Source: Ehretia macrophylla
Taxonomy: Eukaryota; Streptophyta; Magnoliopsida; Boraginales; Ehretiaceae
DNA length: 64,000 nt
Assembly (NCBI GenBank): GCA_037974665.1
Contig: CM075768.1
Location: 2,754,501 to 2,818,500, forward strand
Reading direction: 5' to 3'
Below, piece after piece: positions 10,229 to 21,566 of the stretch. The first letter of the stretch is position 1. Each line of letters starts with the position of its first letter. Under the pieces are notes generated by a model that was not told the origin of the DNA, did no database searches, and saw only the letters and a list, made by a program, of their open reading frames with translations. The position numbers and the translations under genes are program-made.

Positions 10229-11452
10229 ATGCTTCCTTTCCTGTTTTTCCTAATTTTCTTGTTATTTAGTTGTTCCAATGTACAGAGAGTGGTTTCGTCT
10301 CGTTGCACAACCGTGACCGCTACAAAAACATTCGAGAAATGCATGACACTTTCTTCACAAGATGCCTCCATTGCCTGGACATTTCATCCTCATAATGCAA
10401 CTCTTGATCTGGTCTTCTTTGGTAGCTTCATATCCCCTTCCGGTTGGGTAGGATGGGGAATCAATCCTACTTCTCCAGAAATGAGTGGAACGCGTGCCTT
10501 GATAGCATTTCCTGATCCTAATTCCGGCCAACTAGTGCTGCTCCCATACATCCTAGACCCCACCGTGAAGCTCCAACGTAATCCACTCCTCTCTCGCCCA
10601 CTTGATATTCACTTGCTCTCTTCATCTGCTGCTTTATACGGTGGTCGTATGGCCACTATACACAATGGCGCTTCAATTCAAATATCTGCCACCTTAAAAT
10701 TGGTACCAAATAAAACTAAAATTCATTATGTCTGGAATCGTGGACTATATGTCCAAGGTTACTCCCCTACTATCCACCCAACTAGTATCAATGATCTTTC
10801 GTCCGTTGCAACCGTTGATGTCTTGTCTGGCATTACAGCCAAGGGACGCAACAATATTCAAACACTTAAACAAGTTCACGGGGTCATAAACGCCATTTCA
10901 TGGGGCCTTTTGCTACCATTTGGTGCACTCACTGCTCGTTACTTGCGACACATACAAGCATTAGGACCAGCGTGGTTCTATGCTCATGCGGCCATCCAAC
11001 TCTCTGCAATTTTCATAGGAACCGTAGGTTTTTCCATTGGTATCCGGTTAGGAGAATTGTCACCAGCAAGGGTCTACGGGCTGCATCGAAAACTCGGGTT
11101 TGCGACATTTTGCTTAGGTTGGCTTCAGACAATGGCTCTGTTTTTTAGGCCGAAAACTACACACAAGTTCAGAAAGTACTGGAAATCATACCACCACTTT
11201 GTTGGTTATGCTTGTGTTGTTTTAGGAGTTGTCAATGTCTTTCAAGGTTTTGAAGTGATGGGAGAGAACAGGTCGTACGCTATGTTGGCCTATTGTTTGT
11301 CCCTCTCCACATTGATTGGGATCTCTATAGCTTTGGAAGTCAATTCATGGGTTTTATTTTGTAGAAAAGCAAAAGAAGAGAAATTAAGAAGAGAAGGATT
11401 CATCGGAGGTTCTGACAAAGGAAGTGCGTCAAGCCGTAATCAGATCAATTAA
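10229..11452 (+). CDS. Cytochrome b561 and DOMON domain-containing protein, 407 aa
   Basis: A membrane haem protein predicted to move electrons, usually from ascorbate, across the plasma or an endomembrane. Residues 1-24 are a hydrophobic signal peptide. Residues about 45-185 are a DOMON domain with YVQGYSPTIHPT at its end; M85 and H183 are plausible haem ligands by analogy with AIR12-type DOMON proteins. Residues about 205-380 are the b561 core, with the four conserved histidines in KQVHG (H217), WFYAH (H253), GLHRKLG (H286) and YHHFVGY (H322), and hydrophobic spans between them. The tail is charged (RKAKEEKLRRE). Length and single-exon structure fit the plant CYBDOM family. The ATG at 10229 begins the signal peptide and no upstream in-frame ATG is needed. 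No damage is visible. The physiological role is not evident from sequence. Confidence 0.95.
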   Translation: MLPFLFFLIFLLFSCSNVQRVVSSRCTTVTATKTFEKCMTLSSQDASIAWTFHPHNATLDLVFFGSFISPSGWVGWGINPTSPEMSGTRALIAFPDPNSGQLVLLPYILDPTVKLQRNPLLSRPLDIHLLSSSAALYGGRMATIHNGASIQISATLKLVPNKTKIHYVWNRGLYVQGYSPTIHPTSINDLSSVATVDVLSGITAKGRNNIQTLKQVHGVINAISWGLLLPFGALTARYLRHIQALGPAWFYAHAAIQLSAIFIGTVGFSIGIRLGELSPARVYGLHRKLGFATFCLGWLQTMALFFRPKTTHKFRKYWKSYHHFVGYACVVLGVVNVFQGFEVMGENRSYAMLAYCLSLSTLIGISIALEVNSWVLFCRKAKEEKLRREGFIGGSDKGSASSRNQIN

Positions 11453-12924
11453 AATTTTATCTACAACAATTGTATAATTATGCTATGCTGCCACTTCGTA
11501 ACGTCTCCATATAAACTCTAATTCCGTGCTAGTAGCCTCTACAATTTTGTTGGTCCACCAATTATTCTTTTTTCGGACAACTTATGGGCAATCATTCCTG
11601 CTCTATAATTTCATGCCAAAGCAGAATTTTCAGTGTGTCTGCTTTTTAAAATGTTTAAATTGTTAGCTAATCGTTTAGATCTATACAAATGTCTGTATTT
11701 TTACAACTTTACCTGACGTTAAGTTTAAGAAAAGATTTTAAAATACCATACAAATTCAAGTTATTGGATACAAACTGAATTTTTATTATAAATTTTGATA
11801 CTTGTTAAGGTATGAATCCAAGTTGGGCTCTTTGTTCAGGTGCCCAAACTAAGTAACCTGGAAGAAGGGATGAAAAAAGTGCGGACTCCAAGGGATAAAC
11901 TCCGATGTTCAAATTAGTCTTGAGTTCAAAGATCAAAGATAATTTATGTATATAGAGTACTTGTCAGAGAGAATTAGTTACTTTTTTCAAAAGTGTGGTG
12001 GCTTATTTATACTATTTTTTTATAGTATTCACCGCGTTTTACGGGGGAGGGATTATAGTTATGGGCTCCTTGCTTACTGTTCTAGAGAGGGATATTCTCC
12101 ATCAGACTCCCATATACCACGTGAAGGTGCAAGTTATCTAAATGATACTAAGTTCAAAAACTTATTGCAACTGTTAAGGTATAAAACTTGCTTATTCGAC
12201 CTTATCCCTGTGCAAAAGAACAAAGGAACCATGAGAGTTATTGTCCGGGGACCTCCGACGACGATCAAGTCCGTAAACGGGTTTGAGCACTAAATATTTG
12301 AATAGTACAGAAAGAGCAACATAGAGCAATTTTAAGTAAAGAACGAGTTACTTTTTGTGATTGTTCATGTGCTATTTATACAAGTGGATACAGAATCTTT
12401 TTAAGGATAAATAGTGGGCCCCAGAGATTTGAAAAATATCCTCCTCAGACACATCACAACACAAAAAAAGGATAGCACTTAGACATGGTCAGGCGTTGTA
12501 TTCTGGGTCCGGATAAATTTGGAGATGGTGCATCATGTGGATATTTAGACTAGCTTGATTCTTCTATGTGTAAGCGTAACAAGCAGGTGATACCCAGATT
12601 GTGGATTGATACCAATTGTTAGGATCAAGCGCTTACCACTAAGCTAAAAGCTTAAGCTATTAGTAGAGGCACAATTTTATTTCCTTATTATGGTAATGCA
12701 AAGCCCTGTGTGTATGCCTGTCACGGCAGGCCTAAGGGACTTCGTAGTGCACACAAGGCACACCGGCATGGTGGGCTATCAAATACCCGATACTACATCC
12801 ATACCCGATAGTGAATCCATAAGGTAATCATTGGCCCCCAAAAGGCCAACAACTATTATACCTTTGTTGTACGCTTAGAACACAAAAATTAATGTCTCAC
12901 AAAGGTGGTGAAGCACACTGAAAA
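11453..12924. other. Non-coding region with old repeat debris
   Basis: About 1.5 kb without a recognisable gene. On the minus strand, a TATAAATAGCAC box near 12370-12380 looks like an LTR promoter. At 12605-12625 the minus strand reads CCTAACA followed by TTGGTATCA, which resembles an LTR end plus a partial initiator-Met primer-binding site. I therefore suspect an old minus-strand LTR element, but no protein domain supports it. Confidence 0.35.
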
Positions 12925-13129
12925 TGAAAGGAAGGTTATTTCTCTACACACTGTGCCTTCGATGTATTGATTATTTAAAGTAACATGAGTACAGGTTGAT
13001 AGGAGGTTTACAAGCATCATGACTCCTATCCGATAAGTTCTGTGAACTAACCTACAGATAAGGTAATTGATATATATCAATTCAAAATATTACAAATAGA
13101 TTCAAGATATTATAGACAGAGCCTTTACA
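12925..13129 (-). repeat. 3' LTR of Copia element C
   Basis: 205 bp, the same length as the right LTR at 16465-16669 and nearly identical to it. In the minus sense it begins TGTAAAGGCTCTG and ends CTTTCA, where the other copy keeps CTTACA. Confidence 0.95.
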
Positions 13130-13141
13130 CCCCCCTCAAGC
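13130..13141 (-). other. Polypurine tract of element C
   Basis: On the minus strand GAGGGGGG immediately precedes the LTR start, as expected for the plus-strand primer. Confidence 0.88.
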
Positions 13142-13880
13142 TCACGGGGAGGAGACCACGGGTAGCTTGTCACGGAGAGCCTCAAAACTCGGTCGATAGA
13201 GAGCTTTGGTAAATAAGTCTACAGGCTGATTAGTGGATGGTATGTATTGAAGTTTGAACGTACCATCAAGCACTTTGTCACGAATGAAGTGAATATCAAT
13301 CTCGATATGCTTGCTACGCTGATGGGTTACCGAATTAAAGGCCATATAGATATCACTTAACATTATCACAAAAAAATAGGTACAGGCAAGCAAGGCGTGA
13401 GGCAAAGAAATTTAAGAATATGAATAATCCACAACATTTCTGAACCAAGCATCGCCAAGGACTTATATTCGGCTTCGAAGCTAGACCGAGAAATAGTAGA
13501 TTGCTTCTTTGATGCCCAAGAAATTAAGTTAGGTCCCAAATATACAGCATAACCAAACGTTGACCGACGAGTGTCAATGCAACCAGCCCAATCAGCATCA
13601 CTATAGCCCATAAGTGTTAGACTAGGAGAAGGTCTATACCACAAACCATGATGAATTGTATTTTTGACATAACGTAGAATACGTTTCGCCGCTATCAAGT
13701 GTAGTGCTCTAGGCGCATGCATAAACTGGCACACGGAGTTTACAGCGTGAGAAATATCTGGCCTAGTCATGGTTAAGTATTGAAGTGCACTAACAAGTTG
13801 CCGATAGTCGGTGGGATTTGCAAGCAATTCACCATCTACGGAGCTAAGTGTAGTAGTAGCCATAGAAGTAGAAACAGGCT
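13142..13880 (-). pseudogene. RNase H domain of Copia element C
   Basis: The minus-strand reading shows the Copia RT tail and RNase H: MTRPDISHAVNSVCQFMH, GYSDADWAGCIDTRRSTFGY, SWASKKQSTISRSSFEAEYK, then KHIEIDIHFIRDKV and PVDLFTKAL close to the LTR. A frameshift falls near 13390, so the last part is read in another frame. Catalytic Asp/Glu residues in SDADW and EAEY are present. It is non-functional as an intact polyprotein. Confidence 0.92.
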
Positions 13881-15055
13881 TAGCTCCATCCAATCCATAG
13901 GTTTGTAATAGTTGTACTGCATACTATGTTTGATTGAGCAAAATTCCGTGGATGAACAACTTCCATGCCGAGGAAAAAATTGAGCTTACCCAAATCTTTC
14001 ATGTCAAAATGTTGAGATAAGGAGCGAAGAAAATCATCAGTGTGATCTGAAGAGCTCTCAGTTATAATTATATTGTCCACATATATGAGCAAAAAGATGA
14101 CATGCTGAGAGGAATACTGAACAAAAAGTGAGGCATCATGAGGAGAATGAGTAAAATTGCAAGATAGCAAATAGTTACTGAACTTTTGATACCATGCTCT
14201 GGGTGCCTGCTTGAGCCCGTATAAGGATTTACGAAGCTTGCAAACATATTGAGGATGAAGAGAGTCAACAAATCCCTGAGGCTAGCTCATATAGACTGTC
14301 TCAAAAAGATCCCCGTGTAAGAACGCATTTTTGACATCAAGTTGTTTAAGAGCCCATTTGTTTTATAATGCCAAGGTTATAATTAGTCGAATGGTTCCAC
14401 GACAGACAACAGGGCTAAATGTGTCACCGTAATCACGTCCTAGTTGTTGAGTATAACCCTTAATAACGAGGCGGGCCTTGTACCGTTCAAGAGAGCCATC
14501 TGCACGTTGTTTGACTCGGTAAACCCATTTACATCCGATGATATTCATGTTTGGAGTAGTAGGCACCAATGTCCAGGTTTGATTTTTAAGCAAGGAGTTG
14601 AATTCTTCTGCTATGGCCGCACGCCAGTGAGGACATTTACTAGCTTGACTATAGCACATTGGTTCCAAAGGTAATTGATTAGCAACTGAAATAAGACACT
14701 GAGGTAGTGGATATTTAGTGGATAGAAGGACCTTCGGACGATGAGTACCGTCCATGGTTCTGGTGATCATTTGGTACGTTCTAAGATGCTCAATATTTGA
14801 TTGAGCTTGCTGTTGAGTAGCTGCAGATTGTGACGCAGAGATATCATTGTGAAGTGCATCAGCCGAACCATCTGAAGATAAATCATGTCGAGAGGTATCA
14901 TGCTTAGTGGAAACAGATTGTGATGTAGAAGAAGTCACGGTTAGAGCATCAGGCTTATAGGCTGAAAATTCATGGCAAGTTGTAGGTTGCATGGTGATGT
15001 CATCATGAGCAGATGATAAGAGGTCAACACATTGTTGTGATGGAAACGGCTGCAA
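13880..15055 (-). pseudogene. Reverse transcriptase domain of Copia element C
   Basis: Copia RT motifs in order: HWRAAIAEEFNSLLKNQTWT, GCKWVYRVKQRADGSLERYK, ARLVIKGYTQQLGRDYGDTF, then a frame change near 14360, SLYGLKQAPRAW-like sequence near 14200, and the active site. The catalytic box reads YVDN (about 14072-14083) rather than YVDD, so a metal-binding Asp is lost. The region before the RT is a Ser/Gln-rich variable linker. Several frameshifts separate the blocks. Confidence 0.92.
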
Positions 15056-15360
15056 CTTAAAATGAGCTGACTTTGGTTGTAAGGAATATGAAGACGAGCC
15101 TATCTTGGCAATATCAGCAGCAGGAAATGAAGATTAATCAAATACAACGTGATGGGAGACAATAATCTTGTGAGTTATTGGATTGAAACAGAGATATCCC
15201 TTGTGGGAAAGCTGTAGCCAATGAAAATACACCGAAAGCTTTTGAAGTCCAACTTGGTACGGCCAAAAGTGCTTAAACAAGGATAGCAGCGAGACCCAAA
15301 CACACGCAATATTGAATAATCTGGCAATGTCCCAGTAATCAGTTCATATGTTAATTTATT

Positions 15361-15997
15361 CTACAAAAGAGGAGTAGGCATGCGATTAATTAGAAAGACA
15401 GCAGTGGAAAACGCATGGTGCCAGAATACTTGCGAAAGATGACTATGAGCCAATAGTGTGAGGCCTGTTTCAACAATATGCCGATGCTTCTGTTCAGCGA
15501 TGCCATTTTGTTCAGGAGTCCTTGGGCAAGATAATCTGTGTAGAATACTATGTGTTTTAAAAAGGGTTTGAACAGTATGAGCCATGAATTCACCACCAAC
15601 ATCGCTTTGCACAAATTTAATCTTGGCATTATATAGATTCTGAACCATAGGAATAAATGTCGAAAATATTTGAGCCACATAGATTTACGATATAATGGAT
15701 AATACCAAACATATCTGGAAAAATCATCAATGAGAATCAAATAATAACGAAATCCATCAAGAGAATTTGTAGGGGCAGGACCCCATACATCACAATGAAT
15801 ACTCTGAAGTACATTAGATGCTCTAAGTACAGGACCATCAAAAGGTAAACGTCGACTTTTGCTTAATTGACAACTGTCACATGGAAAAGATAAGCTAGGA
15901 GCGGCAATTATAGGAACATGGTGATAAAGCTGTCGAATAACACGATCAGAAGGGTGTCCCAAGCGTGCATGCCAAATATGCGAAGACACTTTATTAG
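15361..15997 (-). pseudogene. Integrase region of Copia element C
   Basis: The GAG-pre-integrase segment and HHCC finger are visible (IWHARLGHPSDRVIRQLYHH ... CDSCQLSKSRRLPFDG). The DDE core follows: HCDVWGPAP, VQSDVGGEF and PEQNGIAEQKHRHIVETGL. A frameshift near 15680 splits the core. All three acidic positions appear present. The N-terminal part is fused in frame to a gag fragment by a deletion (see gag entry). Confidence 0.92.
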
Positions 15998-16394
15998 CGA
16001 GAAAACCAAATTTGCCATAAAGAGCACGAGATTGGGTGCCATAAAGAACCTCCAAAGTTGTCCAAGTTGTACAAGCAGTTGCGGCATCGACGACTTGAGA
16101 GATGACAGAGTCAGACAAGGAAACAAGCAACCACCCAAGTACTAACTAATCCAAATGAACCAAGGTCGCAATAGCAATGGCAAGAGTCATGGGCTTAGCC
16201 ATGGAGCCATCAATGAAACCAAGAAGCCCGTGGGAACGCAAGACGGGATACACCTGCGTCTTCCAGAGAAGAAAGTTGTCACTGCCAAGCTTGATAGAGA
16301 TTTCCTAAGCAATATTGGTGACTGTGGGCAGAGACGCCACATTAGTTGCAGTGGAGGCAAAAGAGTCACTGTTGTGGTAAGAAGTGGTTGCCAT
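15998..16394 (-). pseudogene. gag fragment of Copia element C, fused to integrase by deletion
   Basis: The frame starts at the ATG at 16392-16394 (MATTSYHNSD...). It carries the Copia gag N-terminus (ISIKLGSDNFLLWKTQVYPV, GFIDG, then CTTWTTLEVLYGTQSRALYG). Two TAG stops occur where Gln is expected. After KFGFLANKVSS the frame goes straight into the GAG-pre-integrase motif IWHARLGHPS. The rest of gag, the zinc knuckle and the protease are therefore missing. Confidence 0.88.
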
Positions 16395-16447
16395 GGAGGA
16401 GATGCGAAAGCGTGGACAAGGTGTTTGTGTTTTTGTCTAAAAAAAAA

Positions 16448-16464
16448 CCTAAGCTCTTATACCA
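16448..16464 (-). other. Primer-binding site of element C (initiator-Met tRNA type)
   Basis: On the minus strand TGGTATAAGAGCTTAGG directly follows the 5' LTR. This is one base off the usual TGGTATCAGAGC. Confidence 0.9.
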
Positions 16465-16669
16465 TGTAAGGAAGGCTATTTCTCTACGCACTGTGCCTTC
16501 AATGTATTGATTATTTAAAGTAACATGAGTACAGGTTGATAGGAGGTTTACAAGCATCATAACTCCTATCTGATAAGTTCTATGAACTAACCTACAGATA
16601 AGGTAATTGATATACATCAATTCGAAATATTACAAACAGATTCAAGATATTATAGACAGAGCCTTTACA
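16465..16669 (-). repeat. 5' LTR of Copia element C
   Basis: 205 bp, pairing with 12925-13129. It ends CTTCCTTACA on the minus strand, directly before the PBS. Confidence 0.95.
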
Positions 16670-17357
16670 GAAAGTTGCTGGAAAATGCTCCAAAAAATCA
16701 CCACGCAAATTGTAACATGAACAGAAGATACCTCTTCAGCCTTCTCGACTATACCAAGCTCCTATATCAATCTAATTGGCAATTTTGTGAGAAATTGCAT
16801 GCTTGCAAATTATGTGGGTCGTGTACACAAGAGGAGGAGAGAGAGACTTGTGAAGGGGTAAAAGAGAGGTATTTTGGACAATTTGGAGAAAAAAGTAGAG
16901 AAATAGTATCAAATACTTAGTTGTGTAGAAGTCTAGTGTTTGATTTAATTTTAATTAACCTAGAGATAATTCTAATCACTTTCAAACTCTTACTTTATCA
17001 CAACTACCTTATATTTCTTATCTTTATTTGCATGCCTAAGACACCTAAAAGAATTGAATTAGCCGCAATCCTAAATACGCATAGCAAACTATGTGACATT
17101 ATCCACAATGTCCAAATTTGACTTTAATTAGGACGACTCCAATCAATCATTCCCTTTTATGATTTTATTGTTAAATATCAATCAACACGTTGAACTTTTC
17201 AATGAACCATGAATGATGATTTTTTTAAGTAGATTAACAGTGATTCTCTACTTACTCCCTAGGTGACTCGAACTCAAGACCAATGAATCATGAATGATGA
17301 TTACTCGTTTGAGAAGTTGATTCATTGAATATGTCTAATCATTGTTGTGGTGCTTAG
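16670..17357. other. Non-coding segment between the Copia and Tat elements
   Basis: AT-rich; I see no gene. It is host or older-repeat DNA that links the Copia insertion to the Tat insertion. The last bases may belong to the Helitron helicase remnant that resumes at 24564. Confidence 0.4.
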
Positions 17358-18057
17358 TGTTAAGGTAGAAAAATGCTGAGTAGCAGGTAGCCTTCACGTG
17401 CTACTGGTTGTCTACAAAACAAATAAGGCTTGGCGGATCGTGCCCGCGTTAGCACTCCGATGCTTAAGTTAGCTTGGTGCTTTTCTGAAGGAAAAAGTAT
17501 GTAAGTGTGAATATTTGAAGTACAATTACCTTTTCCCTGATGAGTCTTCTCATATTTATAAGCATAGTGGCTACTGAGTAGGAGAGGAGTGGAGGAGTAG
17601 TGGTGAATTAGTGGGGGAGTTACTATAGTCAACTGCTATCCATGTTCATTAATGGATATTAACTGATTATAATTGCTGGACGTGCCTCGGTACTGCAAAA
17701 CATCGTTGTTTATAACATTTACCCGATCTAAGGTCTTAAAACGAGCGCCTTGGACTCTTCTGTGCCTCGTCTGACCCCCTAAGGGTTCTCACCACGCTAT
17801 GCTCGAGCCTTGGGTGCGATCTCCTTGGGGTCAGATTTGTTCGACCCTTGTCTGAGGTCTTCTCGGATACTCCTATGCGTCGTCCGACCCCCTAGGGGTT
17901 CTCAGCACGCCATGTCCGAGCCTTGGGTGCGATCTCCTTGGGGTCGGATTTGTCTGACCCTTGTCCGAGGTCCCCAATTTTCTCCCTTCGACCACCTTGA
18001 CCCCTCTCAAAGGTCATTTAGTAATTTTTATAAGTCCTAGGGGTCTTACCTATATCA
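17358..18057 (-). repeat. 3' LTR of element D (700 bp)
   Basis: It pairs with 23877-24563 over its full length with scattered differences. It contains a tandem duplication of about 110 bp (17800-17975) around the block GAGCCTTGGGTGCGATCTCC, also present in the other LTR. On the minus strand it starts TGATATAGGTAAGACC and ends CCTTAACA. Confidence 0.92.
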
Positions 18058-18075
18058 TGATACCCCCAGTACTCA
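18058..18075 (-). other. Polypurine tract of element D
   Basis: On the minus strand ACTGGGGGTATCA precedes the LTR start TGATATAGG. Confidence 0.75.
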
Positions 18076-18334
18076 GAGCTATGTAATGGGTCCAGGAACT
18101 GGTTCCGGTACCTCAGTAACGTCAAAACTAGGTGAGGGATTACCTTGATGTCGCTTCGTCTTCCGTGCAATTTATTGTCAACCACTATTTACCAAAGTAC
18201 CTCCACTTGTCACAATTTGGTAAAACCTTTAGTTTTCCCTCTTTTTTTTGTGTTCCTCTTTTTCATTCTTTCAATTTCACGTTTTTCCTTTGCACTTGGT
18301 TCTTTTGTCAGGTCATGCCCTTGAACCTTCTTTT

Positions 18335-18895
18335 GTTGAGGGGTCACTTCTGCTCAATCTCACATTTGTTGGCTTCGGGCGTCGTGCCCCCGTCCTTGAG
18401 TCTCGGGGGTTGTGCCCCCGGTCTTCATGTCTTGGGGGTCATGCTCTCAAGCTTGAACCTCAAGGGTCGTGCCCCCGACCTTGAATCTCGGGGGTTGTGC
18501 CCCCGGTCTTCATGTCTTGGGGGTCATGCCCTAAACTTGAACCTCAGGGGTCGTGTCTTCGGCCTTCATGTCTTGGGGGTCATGCCCCCAAGCTTGAACC
18601 TCAGGGGTCGTGCCCCTGGTCTTCATGTCTTGGGGGTCATGCCCCAAACTTGAACCTCGTGGGTCGTGCCCCGATCTTCATGTCTTGGGGGTCATGCCCC
18701 AAAGCTTGAACCTCGGGGGTCGTGCCCTTGGCCTTGAGTCTCGGGGGTAATGCCCTCGGTCTTCATGTCTTGGGGGTCATGCCCCCAAGCTTGAACCTCA
18801 GGGGTCGTGCCCCCGGCCTTGAGTCTCGGGGGTTGTACCCCCGGTCTTCATGTCTTGGGGGTCATGCCCTAAACTTGAACCTCGGGGGTCGTGCC
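18335..18895. repeat. 28-bp GC-rich minisatellite, left part
   Basis: Monomers of about 28 bp follow the pattern CTTGAGTCTCGGGGGTYRTGCCCCCGG in tandem. Three monomer variants (CTTCATGTCTT, AGCTTGAACCTC and CCTTGAGTCTC starts) give 56- and 85-bp higher-order periods. Each monomer has an inverted repeat GGGGG-TCATG-CCCCC. Open frames through it are a by-product of the periodicity. It lies between integrase and the 3' LTR of element D. Confidence 0.92.
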
Positions 18896-21566
18896 TATCA
18901 CACCCCAACTCGACCCTACCTACAATCAGTCAGGACGCAACGGAATTTTGGCAGTATAACGACAGTAATTAAGACACCGAGGCTCTAAACCAACCTCTTC
19001 ATAAAATCATACAACCAACTCCACAAACCATTCAACAACCAACTCCTCAGTTAAATTAACAACATCCAACATAACCATATTATACAATTATCATTCCTTC
19101 AACAATCCGTTCATAGTTATACACTTCCGTTCCAACTTCGTACATAAACTATACATACATTTCAAAATAGATTATAAACCAACTTAGTAATCTAAACATG
19201 ATCAAAAGAAAGACTACTAAACCGTCATACATAAGTCTTATAATTGAGTAAGCTATACAATATGACATATTACAACAACTAAGACAAATTCATGGCAATG
19301 ACTTCGGCACACAAGACTCGTCCACATAAAGCACATTCTCAACTTCTTGAGGCACGTATCCGTAATCTTGCTCAAGGACACCTGTATGCATGCAATAATA
19401 GAGAGTGAGCTTATATAAAATAAGCCCAGCGAGGATCTGATAGATCTCGAGCAAGGTCTACTAAACTCCTTGGAAATAATCCTTTGAGTCAGTAAACACA
19501 CAATAACATCAATAATCATTATAAATGCAACAATAGTAATAACTGTAAACACATAATAAGGATACAATACATTTACTAATGAAGCTCCGTACACCAATTC
19601 CATGCTCAACAACTCCTCCAAACTCAATGACACAATTCCTGAGGTACCTTGACCTAGACCCACACCCCATGGCCTCTCCACCCATGCGAGATAGGGATTA
19701 GCCATGATAACTGTGCCCGCAGCCCAGGATGCCTCCCGAGGTGACACAACATTATCAAAGCTCACAACAATGAGACTTAACATAAATAAACCGAGAGATC
19801 AGCAACAAAAGTGCCCGATTCCCGTACTCAATAATCAATAAATAAACTGGGAGATCAGCAACAAAAGTGCCCGATTCCCATACTCAATAATAAATAAATA
19901 AACAAGGAAATCAGCAACAAAAGTGCCCGATTCCCGTAATCAATAATCAATCCATAATCTGAGAGATCAGCAACAAAAGTGCCCGATTCTCGTAATCAAT
20001 AATAAATAAATAAACTGGGAGATCAACAACAAAAGTGCCCGATTCCCGTAATCAATAATCAATCAACAATCTGGGAGATCAGCAACAAAAGTGCCCGATT
20101 TCCGTACTCAATAATAATCAATATAACATCAATATAACATCAATATTTAATTAAACAACAAACAACTAAGTTAGATGACAAAGTAGGCCATCCAACTTAA
20201 CATGCATGAAACACGTAATCTAACCCTAGTCTAACCATTAACAACTCACAATTCAATCACTCAAATACCACCCAATCATCTAAAGGCTCAATTCAACAAT
20301 TTAAAGAAAGACAACCTAAACTTCAAATAATCATATCTTACATTTTACTAATCCAAACAACTCCAAATCAGTTTCAAACACTCACCCGTTCAATCAACTA
20401 CATTAAGCCCCTCGGAAACAAACCAAAACACATCCAAATCATGCCCAATAACCCTAAAACCCTAGTGTATCATTGCTGAAATTTCCGGATTTTGGCACGG
20501 ATATCAAAATCGAAAATTCGGCATTACAACGGCGCTACCACGTAATTATCAATCTTTTAGAAATCGACGGCAATCGATTCCGATCAACACAACTCAAAAT
20601 ATTCAACATTTAACAAATTAATCAACTTTAAATACCCGAAAAATAATAAATATGCTACATCCGTTCAAATCTCGTAGTATTGCATATAAATGATCCCTAA
20701 CATGCATGGAGCAATAATCTAATATCAGATTAACATTCTAACGGTTCAATAATTAATTATACGCAAAAATATAAAAATAACATTTTGAGATCTAGAATTT
20801 TTCACTCACCTTTGATGTGTTTTGATGCAAGAAATGTGTAGAATGGATGCCAAACAAGTGAAACCAAGCTTTGAATCACTCAATTCGGCTTTGAAATGCA
20901 AAATCTATGAGAAAAATGCTTTGAAAATGCCTTCATCTTTCTCCTCCAAGGAGCCACGGTTTTGTGTGTGTTTTTGGAGTGTTTTTGTGCTTTGGCAATG
21001 TGTGTTGATGATATATGCATGAAAGTCAAGATTTTAAATGATAGTCAAAGTTGAAACTTTAGTGTTTTTAGTGTTTTCTTGACTTTAAATGCATTTTCTT
21101 GATCACCAAAGTTCAAAACAATTATGCAACACCCAAGTTATCTCAAGTGGGTTATTTTTAGGTGACAAGAAGTTTTACAATCAAACAATTTCACCCGAGT
21201 CGGCTTAAAACTCGATTTTCGCAAAAGTCGGTGTAAAAACCCTAATAAATTCCTAAGTCGATTTTAAAACCGTTTTAATCAAAAACAGGTCTATTAAAGA
21301 CTGTGGACTAGGTCTAGAAGGGTTAAAAAGACCATTTTCAAAATTATAGCGGACGTGTTTTGAAAATACTATTCACTAAAAATCGACGATAAAATTTCTG
21401 ACTTCGTTTTTTATGAAAATTTCATGAATGCACATTTAGCACGTATTAGGAGTATTGACATCAAAATTATAACATTCTAGGTCATATAGCACATAAACAG
21501 GTCAAATGCACGCAAAATGAGATAAAACACGTAAATCGAGTTAAAGCAGAAAAGTGGGGTTTCACA
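18896..21566 (-). repeat. Solo LTR of the element A family (2671 bp)
   Basis: Plus-strand ends are TATCACACCCC and GGGGTTTCACA. It is flanked by a perfect 5-bp duplication GTGCC (18891-18895, 21567-21571). No internal retroelement sequence is present, so it is a solo LTR from LTR-LTR recombination. On its sense (minus) strand it has donor CATCAAAG|GTGAGT at 20810/20809 and acceptor GCATACAG|GTG at 19382/19381. The short acidic frame after the acceptor matches that of element A. Confidence 0.95.
19786..20116 (-). repeat. ~57-bp tandem repeat, about six copies, inside the solo LTR
   Basis: The unit around GAGATCAGCAACAAAAGTGC plus an AT-rich spacer (AATAATCAATAAATAAA) repeats about six times. 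The corresponding part of the element A LTR (about 6290-6340) has a single related copy. The array lies inside the proposed LTR intron. Confidence 0.92.

Larger units (their letters stand above)
12925..16669 (-). mobile_element. Element C: deleted Ty1/copia retrotransposon (3745 bp)
   Basis: Two 205-bp LTRs flank gag-IN-RT-RH in Copia order on the minus strand, with a PBS next to the right LTR and a polypurine tract next to the left. Flanks are GAAAA (12920-12924) and GAAAG (16670-16674), a one-mismatch 5-bp target duplication. The internal region lacks the rest of gag and the whole protease. The short LTR is typical of Ale- or Ivana-like lineages, but I cannot assign it. Confidence 0.95.

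Noticed and set aside
11946..12293. Plus-strand ORF of 115 codons after the cytochrome b561 gene
   Set aside because: No motif, AT-rich and near suspected minus-strand LTR debris; coding not supported.
18132..18988. Long plus-strand open frames with repeating GLHVLGVMPPSLNLRGRAPG-like peptide
   Set aside because: Frames come from a 28-bp tandem repeat with few stops; all phases show related repetition, and the element's sense strand is the other one.
19786..20116. CRISPR-like regular repeat spacing of about 57 bp
   Set aside because: Units are contiguous degenerate tandem repeats within a plant LTR, without unique spacers or cas genes.
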